Below are positions 1 to 9,614 of a DNA stretch of 64,000 nucleotides, piece after piece. A model generated the notes under the pieces. It was not told the DNA's origin, ran no database searches, and saw only the letters and a list, made by a program, of their open reading frames with translations. Position 1 is the first letter of the stretch; the number at the start of each line of letters is the position of its first letter. The stretch covers positions 54,010-118,009 of the forward strand of contig NZ_JAHBGD010000017.1 of the NCBI RefSeq assembly GCF_018390605.1. Direction: 5' to 3'. Made by a program: the position numbers and the translations under genes. The stretch comes from Ancylobacter defluvii. Lineage in GTDB: Bacteria; Pseudomonadota; Alphaproteobacteria; Rhizobiales; Xanthobacteraceae.

Positions 1-1
1 T

Positions 2-700
2 TTCTCGCTGGAAATGTCGGCCGAACAGCTGGCTACCCGTATTCTCGCCGAGCAGGCCGAGATCGCCTCCTACAAGATCCGCCGCGGCGACATCTCCGAG
101 CCCGAGTTCGACAAGCTCGCCAGTTGCGCTCAGATGATGCAGACGATTCCGCTCTACATCGACGACACCGGCGGCATTTCCATTGCCCAGTTGCGCGCCC
201 GTGCCCGCCGGCTGAAGCGCCAGCGCGGCCTCGACTTCATGGTCGTGGACTATCTCCAGCTGCTGACCGGTTCATCCAAGAGCTCATCTCAAGGTCGCGT
301 GCAGGAAATCACCGAGATCACAACCGGTTTGAAGGCACTGGCGAAAGAACTCGCGATACCGATCATGGCATTGTCCCAGTTGTCACGCCAGGTCGAATCG
401 CGCGACGACAAGCGGCCTCAGCTCTCTGATCTTCGCGAATCCGGCTCGATCGAGCAGGATGCCGACGTGGTGATGTTCGTTTTTCGTGAGGAATACTATC
501 TGAAGAACAAGGAGCCGAAGGAAGGCACCGAGGAATGGTTCAAGTGGGACCAGGACATGAAGGCCGCCATGGGCGTCGCCGAGGTGATCATCGGCAAGCA
601 GCGCCACGGCCCGACGGGCACCGTGAAGGTGGCGTTCGAGGCACAGTTCACCCGCTTCTCCACGCTGGCCCGCCAGGATCACCTACCCGCGCATGATTGA
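2..700 (+). CDS. dnaB: Replicative DNA helicase DnaB, C-terminal part (5' end outside window)
   Basis: Hexameric 5'-3' helicase that unwinds DNA at the replication fork. The frame is open from base 2, so only the C-terminal RecA-like ATPase is present; Walker A lies upstream of the window. Visible are the FSLEM segment that follows Walker A, the Walker B stretch FMVVDYLQLL, the QLSRQVE motif, and the RESGSIEQDADVV and KQRHGPTG segments typical of the DnaB C-terminus. The gene ends at TGA 698-700, 8 bases before the alr ATG, so the two are probably cotranscribed. dnaB-alr-radA is a common order in Hyphomicrobiales. Assignment is secure. Confidence 0.96.
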   Translation, partial: FSLEMSAEQLATRILAEQAEIASYKIRRGDISEPEFDKLASCAQMMQTIPLYIDDTGGISIAQLRARARRLKRQRGLDFMVVDYLQLLTGSSKSSSQGRVQEITEITTGLKALAKELAIPIMALSQLSRQVESRDDKRPQLSDLRESGSIEQDADVVMFVFREEYYLKNKEPKEGTEEWFKWDQDMKAAMGVAEVIIGKQRHGPTGTVKVAFEAQFTRFSTLARQDHLPAHD

Positions 701-708
701 GGTATTCC

Positions 709-1824
709 ATGGCTGATTCCAACGTGCAGAGCGCCGAGGCCGGCGGCCGCCTCACCATCGATCTGCAAGCGATTTCAGATAATTACACCGATATTGCCGC
801 GCGCACGGCTCCCGCTGCCTGCGCCGCCGTGCTGAAGGCCGACGCCTACGGAACCGGGCTGGAGCCCGTTGCGGCGACGCTTTGGGCGGCCGGGGCGCGG
901 ACGTTTTTCGTCGCCCTGCTCTGCGAGGCGCGGCGGCTGCGCAACCTGCTGCCGCAGGCCGAGATCTTCGTGCTCAACGGCCTCTTCGCCGAGTGCAGTG
1001 AGGCGTACGATGCGTACGATCTCAGGCCGGTTCTGGGCAGCCTGGACGAAATAGAGCGCTGGCGGGCCTATTGCGCCCGGATCGACCGCCCCCTCCCCGC
1101 GGCCCTGCATGTCGATACCGGCATGAACCGGCTCGGCGTGTCGCCGGCGGAGGCGATCAACCTCGCCGAGGGGCGCGACGAGCTCGGCTTTCCGCTGGTG
1201 CTGGTGATGAGCCACCTCGCCTGCGCCGACGATCCCGGCCACCCGCTCACCGCCCGCCAGCTGGAGGACTTCCGCGCCGTCGCCGCGCTGTTCCCCGACG
1301 TGCGTGCCTCGCTCGCCAATTCGGCGGCGGCGCTCGGCGACAACGCGCTGCATTTCGACATGGTGCGGCCCGGCATCGCGCTCTATGGCGGACGTGCCCG
1401 CAGGGATGTCGCGCCGCTGCGGCCGGTGGTGCGGCTCGACCTGCGGATCGCGCAGATCCGTGAGGTGCATGAAGGCGGGACCATCGGCTATGGCGCGGTG
1501 CAGACGGCGCGGCGGCCTTCGCGGATCGCCATCCTCGCCGCCGGCTATGCCGACGGCATTCCCCGCCTCGCCGGCTCCTCGGATGCGCGGCGGGGCGCCG
1601 AGGTGGCGATCGCCGGCCGGCGCTGCCCGCTCGTCGGGCGCATCTCCATGGACCTGATGACGGTCGACATCACCGACCTCCCGGACGATGCCGTCCGCCC
1701 CGGCGACTGGGCGACGCTAATTGGCGAGGGTATCGGCGTCGACAACCTTGCAGCGCACGCGCAGACCATTGGCTACGAGGTGCTGACCTCGCTCGGCCCT
1801 CGCTTCCACCGGCGCTGGAAATAG
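709..1824 (+). CDS. alr: Alanine racemase
   Basis: PLP-dependent interconversion of L- and D-alanine for peptidoglycan precursors, cytoplasmic. The 371-residue protein has the usual family length. Lys43 in AVLKADAYG is the PLP Schiff-base lysine and Tyr261 in IGYGAVQTA is the expected second catalytic base. GMNRLG and the RPGIALYGG phosphate-binding region are also visible. I chose ATG 709 over an in-frame TTG at 697 because the GAGGT at 701-703 and just before it is well placed for 709 and the TTG overlaps the dnaB stop. It lies between dnaB and radA, probably in the same transcription unit. No Tat or Sec signal is seen, so it is the biosynthetic rather than a periplasmic racemase. Confidence 0.95.
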   Translation: MADSNVQSAEAGGRLTIDLQAISDNYTDIAARTAPAACAAVLKADAYGTGLEPVAATLWAAGARTFFVALLCEARRLRNLLPQAEIFVLNGLFAECSEAYDAYDLRPVLGSLDEIERWRAYCARIDRPLPAALHVDTGMNRLGVSPAEAINLAEGRDELGFPLVLVMSHLACADDPGHPLTARQLEDFRAVAALFPDVRASLANSAAALGDNALHFDMVRPGIALYGGRARRDVAPLRPVVRLDLRIAQIREVHEGGTIGYGAVQTARRPSRIAILAAGYADGIPRLAGSSDARRGAEVAIAGRRCPLVGRISMDLMTVDITDLPDDAVRPGDWATLIGEGIGVDNLAAHAQTIGYEVLTSLGPRFHRRWK

Positions 1825-1922
1825 CGGGGCGCGAGAGCAGGCCGCGCGATCGGGAGGCTTGCGCCCAGCGCGCGGCATGCAACATAGGGGAACGCCTTCC
1901 CACCCGCACGGACCCGCCGCCG

Positions 1923-3350
<1,428 letters not shown>

Positions 3351-3696
3351 CCCACGCGGGGAGGCCCAGAAGGGCTTGCCGTGAGGAAGGGGGCGCGGGC
3401 ATCTCCGGCTCTGCCGGCCAGCTTCCCCCTGCTCACGCGCCGGCAAGTACCTGCCTCGGGGGACGCCAATCCGTCGCCACGCCAGCGGATCGCCCCGCCG
3501 ACCGGGGCAGATGGCGAAGGGCGTGGCCCGATCTCCCGGCTTACCAACAGATACGACAGGCGAGGCACCAAGAAGACACCCCAACAGGGATGACGCGACA
3601 GGCCGGCCGCGCTATACCTCGCCGGCCCGCGCAGGGTGCCGACTTTGCAGATTCGCCCCCGCGGTCTTGCCTGCGGGCCATCGCTTTGATCACGGT
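3351..3696. other. Intergenic region radA-cvpA, no recognised gene
   Basis: 346 bases of GC-rich sequence. An open frame runs through it into cvpA, but its translation before position 3697 resembles no protein family and is arginine/proline-rich as expected for read-through in GC-rich DNA. None of the CTCTCCCC palindromes found elsewhere are here. It presumably carries the cvpA promoter, but I cannot point to one. Confidence 0.4.
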
Positions 3697-4284
3697 GTGC
3701 TTGATTTGACGCTGCTCGACATCATCCTTCTCGCCGTGATGGTGATCTCCGGCCTGCTGGCCATGGTCCGCGGCCTCGTGCGCGAGGTCTTCGCCATCGC
3801 CTCCTGGATCGCAGCTGCCGCGGTAACCCTGTACGGCTACCCGCACCTGCTGCCCTATGCCAAGCAATATATAAGCAACGATACCTTCGCCATGGCGGCG
3901 ACGGTGGGCGGCCTGTTCCTGGTGACGCTGCTGGTCGTCTCGATCATCACCGTGCGCATCTCGGATGCGATCCTCGACAGCCGCATCGGCGCGCTCGACC
4001 GCACGCTGGGTTTCCTGTTCGGTCTCGCACGCGGATTCCTTATAATGGTGGTCGCCTTCCTGTTCTTCAACTGGCTGGTCCAGAACGAGCAGGGGCAGCC
4101 CGACTGGATTCGCAACGCGCATTCGCGGGTGGTCTTGCAAAGTGCGGGCGACTGGCTCATTTCCGTGTTGCCGGAAGATCCCGAGAAGCTGATACGCGAC
4201 ATTCGCAGCCCGAAGGACGCCGAACCGACCGAACCTCCCCCGGAGCCCGTTGCTCCGGGACCGGCCGCCCCTCCGGCACAGTGA
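3697..4284 (+). CDS. CvpA family inner-membrane protein
   Basis: Colicin V production / purF-associated membrane protein. About four hydrophobic segments are visible in the first 130 residues (LDIILLAVMVISGLLA, VFAIASWIAAAAVTLYGY, FAMAATVGGLFLVTLLVVSI, GFLFGLARGFLIMVVAFLFF), with the family pattern GLVREVFAIASWI near the N-terminus. The C-terminus is proline-rich and probably cytoplasmic. The open frame extends upstream to 3511, but I use GTG 3697, which gives VLDLTLLDIILL, the usual start of the family; TTG 3706 is an alternative. It sits directly upstream of purF, as in many proteobacteria. The precise role of the family is not settled. Confidence 0.85.
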   Translation: MLDLTLLDIILLAVMVISGLLAMVRGLVREVFAIASWIAAAAVTLYGYPHLLPYAKQYISNDTFAMAATVGGLFLVTLLVVSIITVRISDAILDSRIGALDRTLGFLFGLARGFLIMVVAFLFFNWLVQNEQGQPDWIRNAHSRVVLQSAGDWLISVLPEDPEKLIRDIRSPKDAEPTEPPPEPVAPGPAAPPAQ

Positions 4285-4452
4285 ATTCGCACGCAGCGCC
4301 GGAACGGGATCGTTTCCGGCGCTGCGGCGTTCGGATCGAGACACCGGAACGCTTTTGGCGGGCGGGAAGTTATTCCTGTTCAATAAAGGCGCTTCGGAGC
4401 ACACACGCGGAAGCGTGCGCAGCCGGGACTGCGTGGAGCGGAGCAAGGTCAC

Positions 4453-5979
4453 ATGACCCATAGGACCCTTGAGAATTCGGCCATCGACCTCACGGGCGAG
4501 AGACGTGCCGCCTCGCGCCAGCCGGGAACCGACACTTTCGACCCCTATGGCGATACGCTGCGCGAGGAATGCGGCGTGTTCGGCGTGTTCGGCCATCCCG
4601 ACGCGGCGGCGATCACCGCGCTGGGGCTGCACGCCTTGCAGCATCGCGGCCAGGAAGCCGCTGGCATCGTCACCTTCGACGGCCAGCGCTTCCACTCCGA
4701 GCGCCGGCTCGGCCTCGTCGGCGACGCCTTCTCCGATGGCGAGGCGATCAAGCGCCTGCCGGGCCACATCGCGGTCGGCCATGTGCGCTATTCCACCACC
4801 GGCGAGACCATACTGCGCAATGTGCAGCCGCTGTTCGCCGAGCTCGACGGCGGCGGCTTCGCCATCGCCCATAACGGCAACCTCACCAATGGCCTGACGC
4901 TGCGCCGGCAGATCATCCGCGACGGCGCCATCTGCCAGTCGACCTCCGACACCGAGGTGATGCTGCACCTCGTCGCCCGCTCCAAGCGGCCGCGCTTCAC
5001 CGAGCGTTTCATCGACGCGCTGAAGCTGATCGAGGGCGCCTACGCCTTTGTCGGCCTCACCAACAAGAAGCTGGTCGGCGCCCGCGACCCGCTCGGCATC
5101 CGCCCGCTGGTGCTCGGCGAGCTCGACGGCCACCCGATCCTCACCTCCGAGACATGCGCCCTCGACATAATCGGTGCGCGTTTCGTGCGGGACGTCGAGC
5201 CCGGCGAAGTGATCGTGTTCTCCTCCGACAAGGTGGAGACGCTGCGCCCGTTCCCGGCGATGACGCCGCGCCCCTGCATCTTCGAGTACATCTATTTCGC
5301 CCGGCCGGACTCGGTGGTGGGCGGGCGCTCGGTGTACCAGGTGCGCAAGAACATGGGCTACCAGCTCGCCGCCGAGGCTCCGGCCGAGGCCGACCTGGTG
5401 GTGCCGGTGCCGGATTCCGGCGTGCCGGCGGCAATCGGCTATTCGCAGGCCTCCGGCCTGCCCTATGAGCTCGGCATCATCCGCAACCATTATGTCGGGC
5501 GCACCTTCATCCAGCCGACCCAATCGGTGCGCGACCAGGGCGTGCGGATGAAGCACTCGGCCAACCGCTCGGTGGTCGAGGGCAAGCGCATCGTGCTGAT
5601 CGACGACAGTCTTGTCCGCGGCACGACGTCGGTCAAAATCGTGCGCATGATGCGCGAGGCCGGGGCGCGCGAGGTGCATTTCCGCATCTCCTCGCCGCCG
5701 ATCACCCACCCGGACTATTACGGCATCGACACGCCGGACCGCGACAAGCTGCTCGCCGCCACCCATGACCTCGAAGGCATGCGCCGCTATATCGGCGCCG
5801 ACAGCCTTGCCTTCCTGTCCATCGACGGCATCTACCGCGCCATGGGCTTCGAGGGCCGCGACAACCTGCAGCCGCAGTTCACCGACCACTGCTTCACCGG
5901 CGAGTACCCGACGCCGCTGACCGACCGCACCGGCGAGGTGCCGTCGCGCCAGCTGTCGCTGCTGGCCGAAGCGAGCTGA
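4453..5979 (+). CDS. purF: Amidophosphoribosyltransferase (glutamine PRPP amidotransferase)
   Basis: First committed step of purine synthesis: PRPP plus glutamine to 5-phosphoribosylamine. An N-terminal Ntn-type glutaminase domain begins with the nucleophile Cys40 in EECGVFG, so about 39 residues form a leader that would be processed off, a longer leader than the one-residue leader of E. coli. HRGQEAAGI and the VGHVRYSTTG loop follow. The C-terminal phosphoribosyltransferase domain has the PRPP motif IVLIDDSLVRGTTS. Length 508 is normal. The 168-base gap after cvpA could hold a purine-responsive operator, but I did not identify one. Confidence 0.95.
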   Translation: MTHRTLENSAIDLTGERRAASRQPGTDTFDPYGDTLREECGVFGVFGHPDAAAITALGLHALQHRGQEAAGIVTFDGQRFHSERRLGLVGDAFSDGEAIKRLPGHIAVGHVRYSTTGETILRNVQPLFAELDGGGFAIAHNGNLTNGLTLRRQIIRDGAICQSTSDTEVMLHLVARSKRPRFTERFIDALKLIEGAYAFVGLTNKKLVGARDPLGIRPLVLGELDGHPILTSETCALDIIGARFVRDVEPGEVIVFSSDKVETLRPFPAMTPRPCIFEYIYFARPDSVVGGRSVYQVRKNMGYQLAAEAPAEADLVVPVPDSGVPAAIGYSQASGLPYELGIIRNHYVGRTFIQPTQSVRDQGVRMKHSANRSVVEGKRIVLIDDSLVRGTTSVKIVRMMREAGAREVHFRISSPPITHPDYYGIDTPDRDKLLAATHDLEGMRRYIGADSLAFLSIDGIYRAMGFEGRDNLQPQFTDHCFTGEYPTPLTDRTGEVPSRQLSLLAEAS

Positions 5980-5989
5980 GGGGGCCGAT

Positions 5990-6163
5990 CCCTCTCCCCG
6001 CCCGAGCCCGGCTGTTGCCGAACTCGGTTCCGGCAAGGCCGAAGCCGGAAACATCCGGCCTCAGTTGAGAGGTCGCCCGCGAAGCGGGTCGGTGCGGGGG
6101 CTGCGCGACTGCCGAGCGTCGAAGACCCCTCACCCCAACCCTCTCCCCGTCAGGGAGAGGGAG
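5990..6163. repeat. Composite CTCTCCCC/GGGGAGAG palindromic repeat, locus 1, with nested double hairpin
   Basis: Lies just after purF. A CCTCTCCCCG half (5991-6000) is followed by about 64 bases that fold as two hairpins: the first has a CTGTTG loop (around 6012-6017), and the second spans 6039-6064 with an 11-base stem, two mismatches and an AACA loop. A broken GAGAGGTCG half follows, then the CCCGC..GCGGG hairpin near 6076-6088, and finally a normal CTCTCCCCGTCAGGGAGAG hairpin at about 6141-6159. The 64-base insert matches the reverse complement of bases near 52835-52898 with 8 differences, all transitions. Confidence 0.8.
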
Positions 6164-6200
6164 TCGTTCACCGCCACGCGTCAACTTCGAGGAACTGGAC

Positions 6201-6617
6201 ATGGTCGAGCTGAACCAGTGGCATCGCGGGCGGCTGATCGACCATCTCCAGCTGGTGGTGTCCGACTTCGAGGGCAGCCGCCGCTTCTACAAGGCGGTGC
6301 TGGCGGTGATCGGCGTGCCGGTGGTGGAGGGCGACGGCTATTTCTACGCCGACGAGCTGTTCGTCTCGCCCGGCGAACCGACCACCGGCCGCGCCCATCT
6401 CGCCTTCCAGGCAGCCGACATCGAGACCGTGAAGCGCTTCTACGAGACAGCGCTCGCCAATGGCGGGCGCGACAACGGCGCGCCGGGCTATCGCGACTAT
6501 CACCCGGGCTATTATGCCGCCTTCGTCCTCGACCCCGAGGGCAATAATATCGAGGCCGTCAACCACGGCCCGGCCAAACGCTCGGCGCCCTCCGTGGTCC
6601 TGACCGACGACAACTGA
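6201..6617 (+). CDS. VOC family (glyoxalase/bleomycin-resistance/dioxygenase fold) protein
   Basis: 138-residue protein with the beta-alpha-beta-beta-beta VOC layout: IDHLQLVVSDFEGSRRFYKAVL near the N-terminus supplies a first metal ligand (His in DHLQL), and YYAAFVLDPEGNNIEAVNHG at the C-terminus supplies a Glu ligand. This resembles the glyoxalase-like proteins commonly annotated as lactoylglutathione-lyase-related. The substrate cannot be read from sequence. GAGGAA lies about 8 bases before ATG 6201. It is followed 34 bases later by an SDR gene in the same direction, probably an operon. Confidence 0.85.
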   Translation: MVELNQWHRGRLIDHLQLVVSDFEGSRRFYKAVLAVIGVPVVEGDGYFYADELFVSPGEPTTGRAHLAFQAADIETVKRFYETALANGGRDNGAPGYRDYHPGYYAAFVLDPEGNNIEAVNHGPAKRSAPSVVLTDDN

Positions 6618-6651
6618 CATCGCCAAGCAACAATCTGCCGAGGAACGCCGG

Positions 6652-7407
6652 ATGACCGATACCCAAGCGCGGCCGCTGGAAGGCCGCCTCGCCCTCGTCA
6701 CCGGGGCGACCCGCGGCATCGGCCGTGCCACCGCCCTCGCCCTCGCCGAAGCCGGCGCGCATGTGATCGCCACCGGCCGCACCCAGGGTGCGCTGGAGGA
6801 ACTCGACGACGCCATCGTCGCCACCGGCGCCACCGCGACGCTGGTGCCGCTGGACATACTTGACTTCGCCGGCATCGACCGGCTGGGCGGCGCGCTGTTC
6901 GAGCGCTTCGGCAAGCTCGACATACTGGTCGGCAATGCCGGCGTGCTCGGACCGATGACGCCGCTGGCGCAGATCGAGCCCAAGGACTGGGAAGGCCCGC
7001 TCAACGTGAACCTCACCGCCAACTGGCGGCTGATCCGCTCGATGGACCCGCTGCTGCGGCAGTCCGATGCCGGGCGGGCGGTGTTCGTCTCCTCCGGCGC
7101 CGCGCACAAGGCGCGCGCCTTCTGGGGCGCCTATGCGGTGACCAAGGCCGGGCTGGAAGTGCTGGCCCGCACCTGGGCGGCGGAGACCGCCAACATCTCG
7201 GCGCTCAAGGTGAACCTGATCAATCCCGGCCCGATCCGCACCCGCATGCGGGCCCGGGCCTTCCCGAGCGAGGACCCGAGCACCCTGCCGGCACCGGAAG
7301 AGGTGGCGCAGGCGATCCTCGCTCTGTGCCTGCCGAGCTTCACCCAGACCGGCACGCTCTACGACTTCCCCACCCGCAGCCTCAAGGAATTCCCGGCTCC
7401 GGCGTGA
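6652..7407 (+). CDS. Short-chain dehydrogenase/reductase (SDR)
   Basis: Classical SDR of 251 residues with a Rossmann nucleotide site TGATRGIGRA (about residues 17-26), NAG motif (VGNAGVLGP), catalytic Ser in FVSSGAAHK and the YxxxK pair in AYAVTKAGLEVL. IATGRT after beta-2 suggests NADP(H) preference, by inference. SDRs of this type often lie immediately downstream of purF in Hyphomicrobiales. GAGGAA precedes ATG 6652. The 3' end overlaps the convergent transporter gene by 26 bases. Substrate unknown. Confidence 0.9.
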   Translation: MTDTQARPLEGRLALVTGATRGIGRATALALAEAGAHVIATGRTQGALEELDDAIVATGATATLVPLDILDFAGIDRLGGALFERFGKLDILVGNAGVLGPMTPLAQIEPKDWEGPLNVNLTANWRLIRSMDPLLRQSDAGRAVFVSSGAAHKARAFWGAYAVTKAGLEVLARTWAAETANISALKVNLINPGPIRTRMRARAFPSEDPSTLPAPEEVAQAILALCLPSFTQTGTLYDFPTRSLKEFPAPA

Positions 7408-8335
7408 CCGGCCGCTCCGCTCTCCCGCCGCGGCGGCGGGTGAAGATCGTCACCGCCACCACCACGCCGACCAGTTGCAGCAGCGTGCCGACCGTCTCGG
7501 GCAGAGTCGGCAGGCGTTGCTCATAGGCAAGGCCGTAGCCGAGGCCGAACACCGTCTCGGCGACGATGAGCTGCGCGGAGAGGGCCAGCGGCAGCCGCCG
7601 CGCCGCCACCACCCAGCAATAGGTGCCGAACCAGGACACCACGCCGCCCATCAGCAGCACCCAGACCAGGAAGCGCATGGCATCCTCGGGCGCCGGCGGC
7701 AGCGTGGGCGCCCGCAGCACCACCGGCAGCAGCAGCACCGCAGCCGTGCCGGCGCCAAGCCCCTGCAACCCGGTCCAGCGCAGGGCCGAGGGCGCGCCGT
7801 CGGTGCGCATCACCACCGCATTGACCAGCCCGTAGACCACCCAGATCGCCAGCGATGCCGCTGCCAGGCCGATGCCGGCCAGCATCGCCCCGGCCTCGGC
7901 CGGCGTCGCCTCGCCGAGCCCGTCGGCGTTCACCACCGCCAGCCCGGCGGCAATGAGGCCGAGCGGCGCCACCAGCCGGTGCCAGGCTACCGCCGGCTCG
8001 CGCAGATTGCCGATCACCGCCAGCACGACCGGCGCGGTGCCGGCGATCAGCGGCGGCACCACCGCGCCGGCGAGCAGCACGGCGTAGGAAATGGTGAGGA
8101 AGTAGCCGAAATAGCCGAAGGCCCCGAGCGCGAAGCCGACCGCCCGCTGCCGGCGCGTGAGACCGAGCGGCCGGAAGCGGGCATCCACCATCAGCAGGAC
8201 GCAGACCAGGCCGAATAGCAGATAGCGCGCGACCGAAAGCTCGAGCGCGGTGAAGGGCAGGACGGCCCGCGGCGCCACGAAGGAAAGACCCCACAGCGCG
8301 CCGGTGACGAGGCCCGCGAGGATGCCGATGAGCAT
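7382..8335 (-). CDS. EamA/DMT-family transporter (probable metabolite exporter)
   Basis: 317-residue membrane protein with about ten hydrophobic helices in two EamA repeats; LAGLVTGALWGLSFVAPRAVL is a typical first helix. The open frame extends to 8404, but ATG 8335 gives the normal MLIGILAGLVTG start. The gene is divergent from an Lrp/AsnC regulator, a frequent arrangement for amino-acid or drug/metabolite exporters controlled by the regulator. The substrate may be an amino acid, by inference from that pairing only. Confidence 0.85.
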   Translation of the reverse strand: MLIGILAGLVTGALWGLSFVAPRAVLPFTALELSVARYLLFGLVCVLLMVDARFRPLGLTRRQRAVGFALGAFGYFGYFLTISYAVLLAGAVVPPLIAGTAPVVLAVIGNLREPAVAWHRLVAPLGLIAAGLAVVNADGLGEATPAEAGAMLAGIGLAAASLAIWVVYGLVNAVVMRTDGAPSALRWTGLQGLGAGTAAVLLLPVVLRAPTLPPAPEDAMRFLVWVLLMGGVVSWFGTYCWVVAARRLPLALSAQLIVAETVFGLGYGLAYEQRLPTLPETVGTLLQLVGVVVAVTIFTRRRGGRAERPVTPEPGIP

Positions 8336-8386
8336 GTCGGAGGATCCGATTCGAGAGGCGGCGAGAATGGCATTCGCCGCCGTCGA

Positions 8387-8435
8387 TTCGAATGGAGAAA
8401 CCAAGCCGATCTGGCAAATATGCCTTTCATTCGAA
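8387..8435. promoter_or_regulatory. Candidate operator: inverted repeat TTCGAATG ... CATTCGAA
   Basis: Perfect 8-base inverted repeat (8387-8394 and 8428-8435) whose half-sites are 41 bases apart, roughly four helical turns, in the 113-base gap between the divergent transporter and the Lrp-type regulator. A further ATTCGA occurs at 8349-8354. Lrp-family proteins wrap DNA by binding phased sites, so this is a plausible autoregulatory site; binding is inferred. Confidence 0.45.
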
Positions 8436-8448
8436 GGGGAGAGCGGCG

Positions 8449-8910
8449 ATGCGGCTTCAAGGCACCGAACCCGGGCTCGACGCGCTCGATGCCGGCATTC
8501 TCAGCGCGCTGGATCGGGATGCGCGGATCACCATGAGCGAACTCGCCCGCCTGATCGGCATGTCGGCGCCCGGCGTCGCCGAACGGGTGCGGCGGCTGGA
8601 AGCGGCCGGGGTGCTCAAGGGCTTCTCGGCGGAGATCGAGCCGCGCGCGCTCGGCTATGCCATCCGCGCCATGGTCCGCATCCGGCCGCTACCCGGCAAG
8701 CTGCATCTGGTGGAGAAGCTGATCGACGCCTGCCCGAACATCGTCGAGTGCCACAAGATCACCGGCGACGACCCGTTCCTCGCCCAATTGGTGGTGCGCG
8801 ACATCGAGGAGATGGACGGGGTGCTGGAGGCGCTGGCCGAGCACGCGGTGACCTCGACGGCGGTCATCAAGTCGCAGGCGGTGCGAAGAAGGCTGCCGCC
8901 GCTGCGATGA
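8449..8910 (+). CDS. Lrp/AsnC family transcriptional regulator
   Basis: 153 residues: winged helix-turn-helix (LDALDAGILSALDRDARITMSELARLIGMSAPGVAERVRRLEAAGVLKGF, roughly residues 9-58 taken in parts) and a C-terminal RAM ligand domain (VRIRPLPGKLHLVEKLI ... CHKITGDDPFLAQLVV). The frame is open from 8392, but ATG 8449 is preceded by GGGGAGA at a good distance. It diverges from the EamA transporter, which it probably controls. The effector, likely an amino acid, is not predictable. Confidence 0.9.
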   Translation: MRLQGTEPGLDALDAGILSALDRDARITMSELARLIGMSAPGVAERVRRLEAAGVLKGFSAEIEPRALGYAIRAMVRIRPLPGKLHLVEKLIDACPNIVECHKITGDDPFLAQLVVRDIEEMDGVLEALAEHAVTSTAVIKSQAVRRRLPPLR

Positions 8911-9010
8911 GGAGAGGATCCAGCGGCTAGCCGACCGGCATCCTGCCCGCAGGCGCGGTGATCCGGGCTCGACCGGCCTCATCCTGCTCATGCGGCGGCT
9001 CCGGCATCCC

Positions 9011-9595
9011 CAAGGGGGGAGCAAATGCACGCGGGCGCCATGGCCGATCCGGCTGCCCCGGCACTTCCCTCTCCCCGTTGGGGAGAGGTGGCCCGCGTAG
9101 CGGGTCGGTGAGGGGCGACGCGATTGGGAGGCGAAGAAGACCCCTCACCCCACCCCTCTCCCCCTCGGGGAGAGGGAGCGGCCTTCATCTGGCAGGTCGA
9201 GGCGTTCCAGCATTCCCAAGGGCGGAGCAAATGCACGCGGGCGCCATGGCCGATCCGGCTGCCCCGGCACGTCCCTCTCCCCCGTTGGGGAGAGGTGGCC
9301 CGCGTAGCGGGTCGGTGAGGGGCGACAACATTGCCGGCCGTGGAGCCCCCTCACCCCACCCCTCTCCCCCTCGGGGAGAGGGAGCGGCCCTCATCTGGCG
9401 GGTCGAGGCGTTCCAGCATTCCCAAGGGCGGAGCAAATGCACGCGGGCGCCATGGCCGATCCGGCTGCCCCGGCACTTCCCTCTCCCCCGTTGGGGAGAG
9501 GTGGCCCGCGTAGCGGGTCGGTGAGGGGCGACGCGATTGGGAGGCGAAGAAGACCCCTCACCCCAGGCCTCTCCCCGATGGGAGAGGGAGCCGCC
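9011..9595. repeat. Three tandem copies of a 206-bp unit carrying paired palindromes (locus 2)
   Basis: GCAAATGCAC occurs at 9021, 9227 and 9433, exactly 206 bases apart each time, and the flanking sequence repeats with it. Each unit contains a unique filler, a CTCTCCCC..GGGGAGAG hairpin, a CCCGC..GCGGG hairpin, GTCGGTGAGGGG, a spacer, CCCCTCACCCC and another CTCTCCCC..GGGGAGAG hairpin. The third copy is cut short. Spacers between GAGGGGCGAC and the next CCCTCAC differ (copies 1 and 3 are alike, copy 2 differs), so the copies are not all recent duplicates. The stretch fills the gap between the Lrp gene and der; no protein gene is credible in it. Confidence 0.9.
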
Positions 9596-9614
9596 TCAAC
9601 CTCCGTGCCCGGCC

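Noticed and set aside
3541..6054. 837-codon open frame on the minus strand opposite cvpA and purF
   Set aside because: Shadow frame of GC-rich coding DNA; composition is His/Arg/Ala-rich with no family motif, and purF on the other strand is certain. The same applies to other long antisense frames such as 1935-3584 and 44282-46516.
9011..9595. CRISPR-like array
   Set aside because: Only three units of 206 bases with repeats far longer than CRISPR repeats, spacers themselves repeated, and no cas genes.
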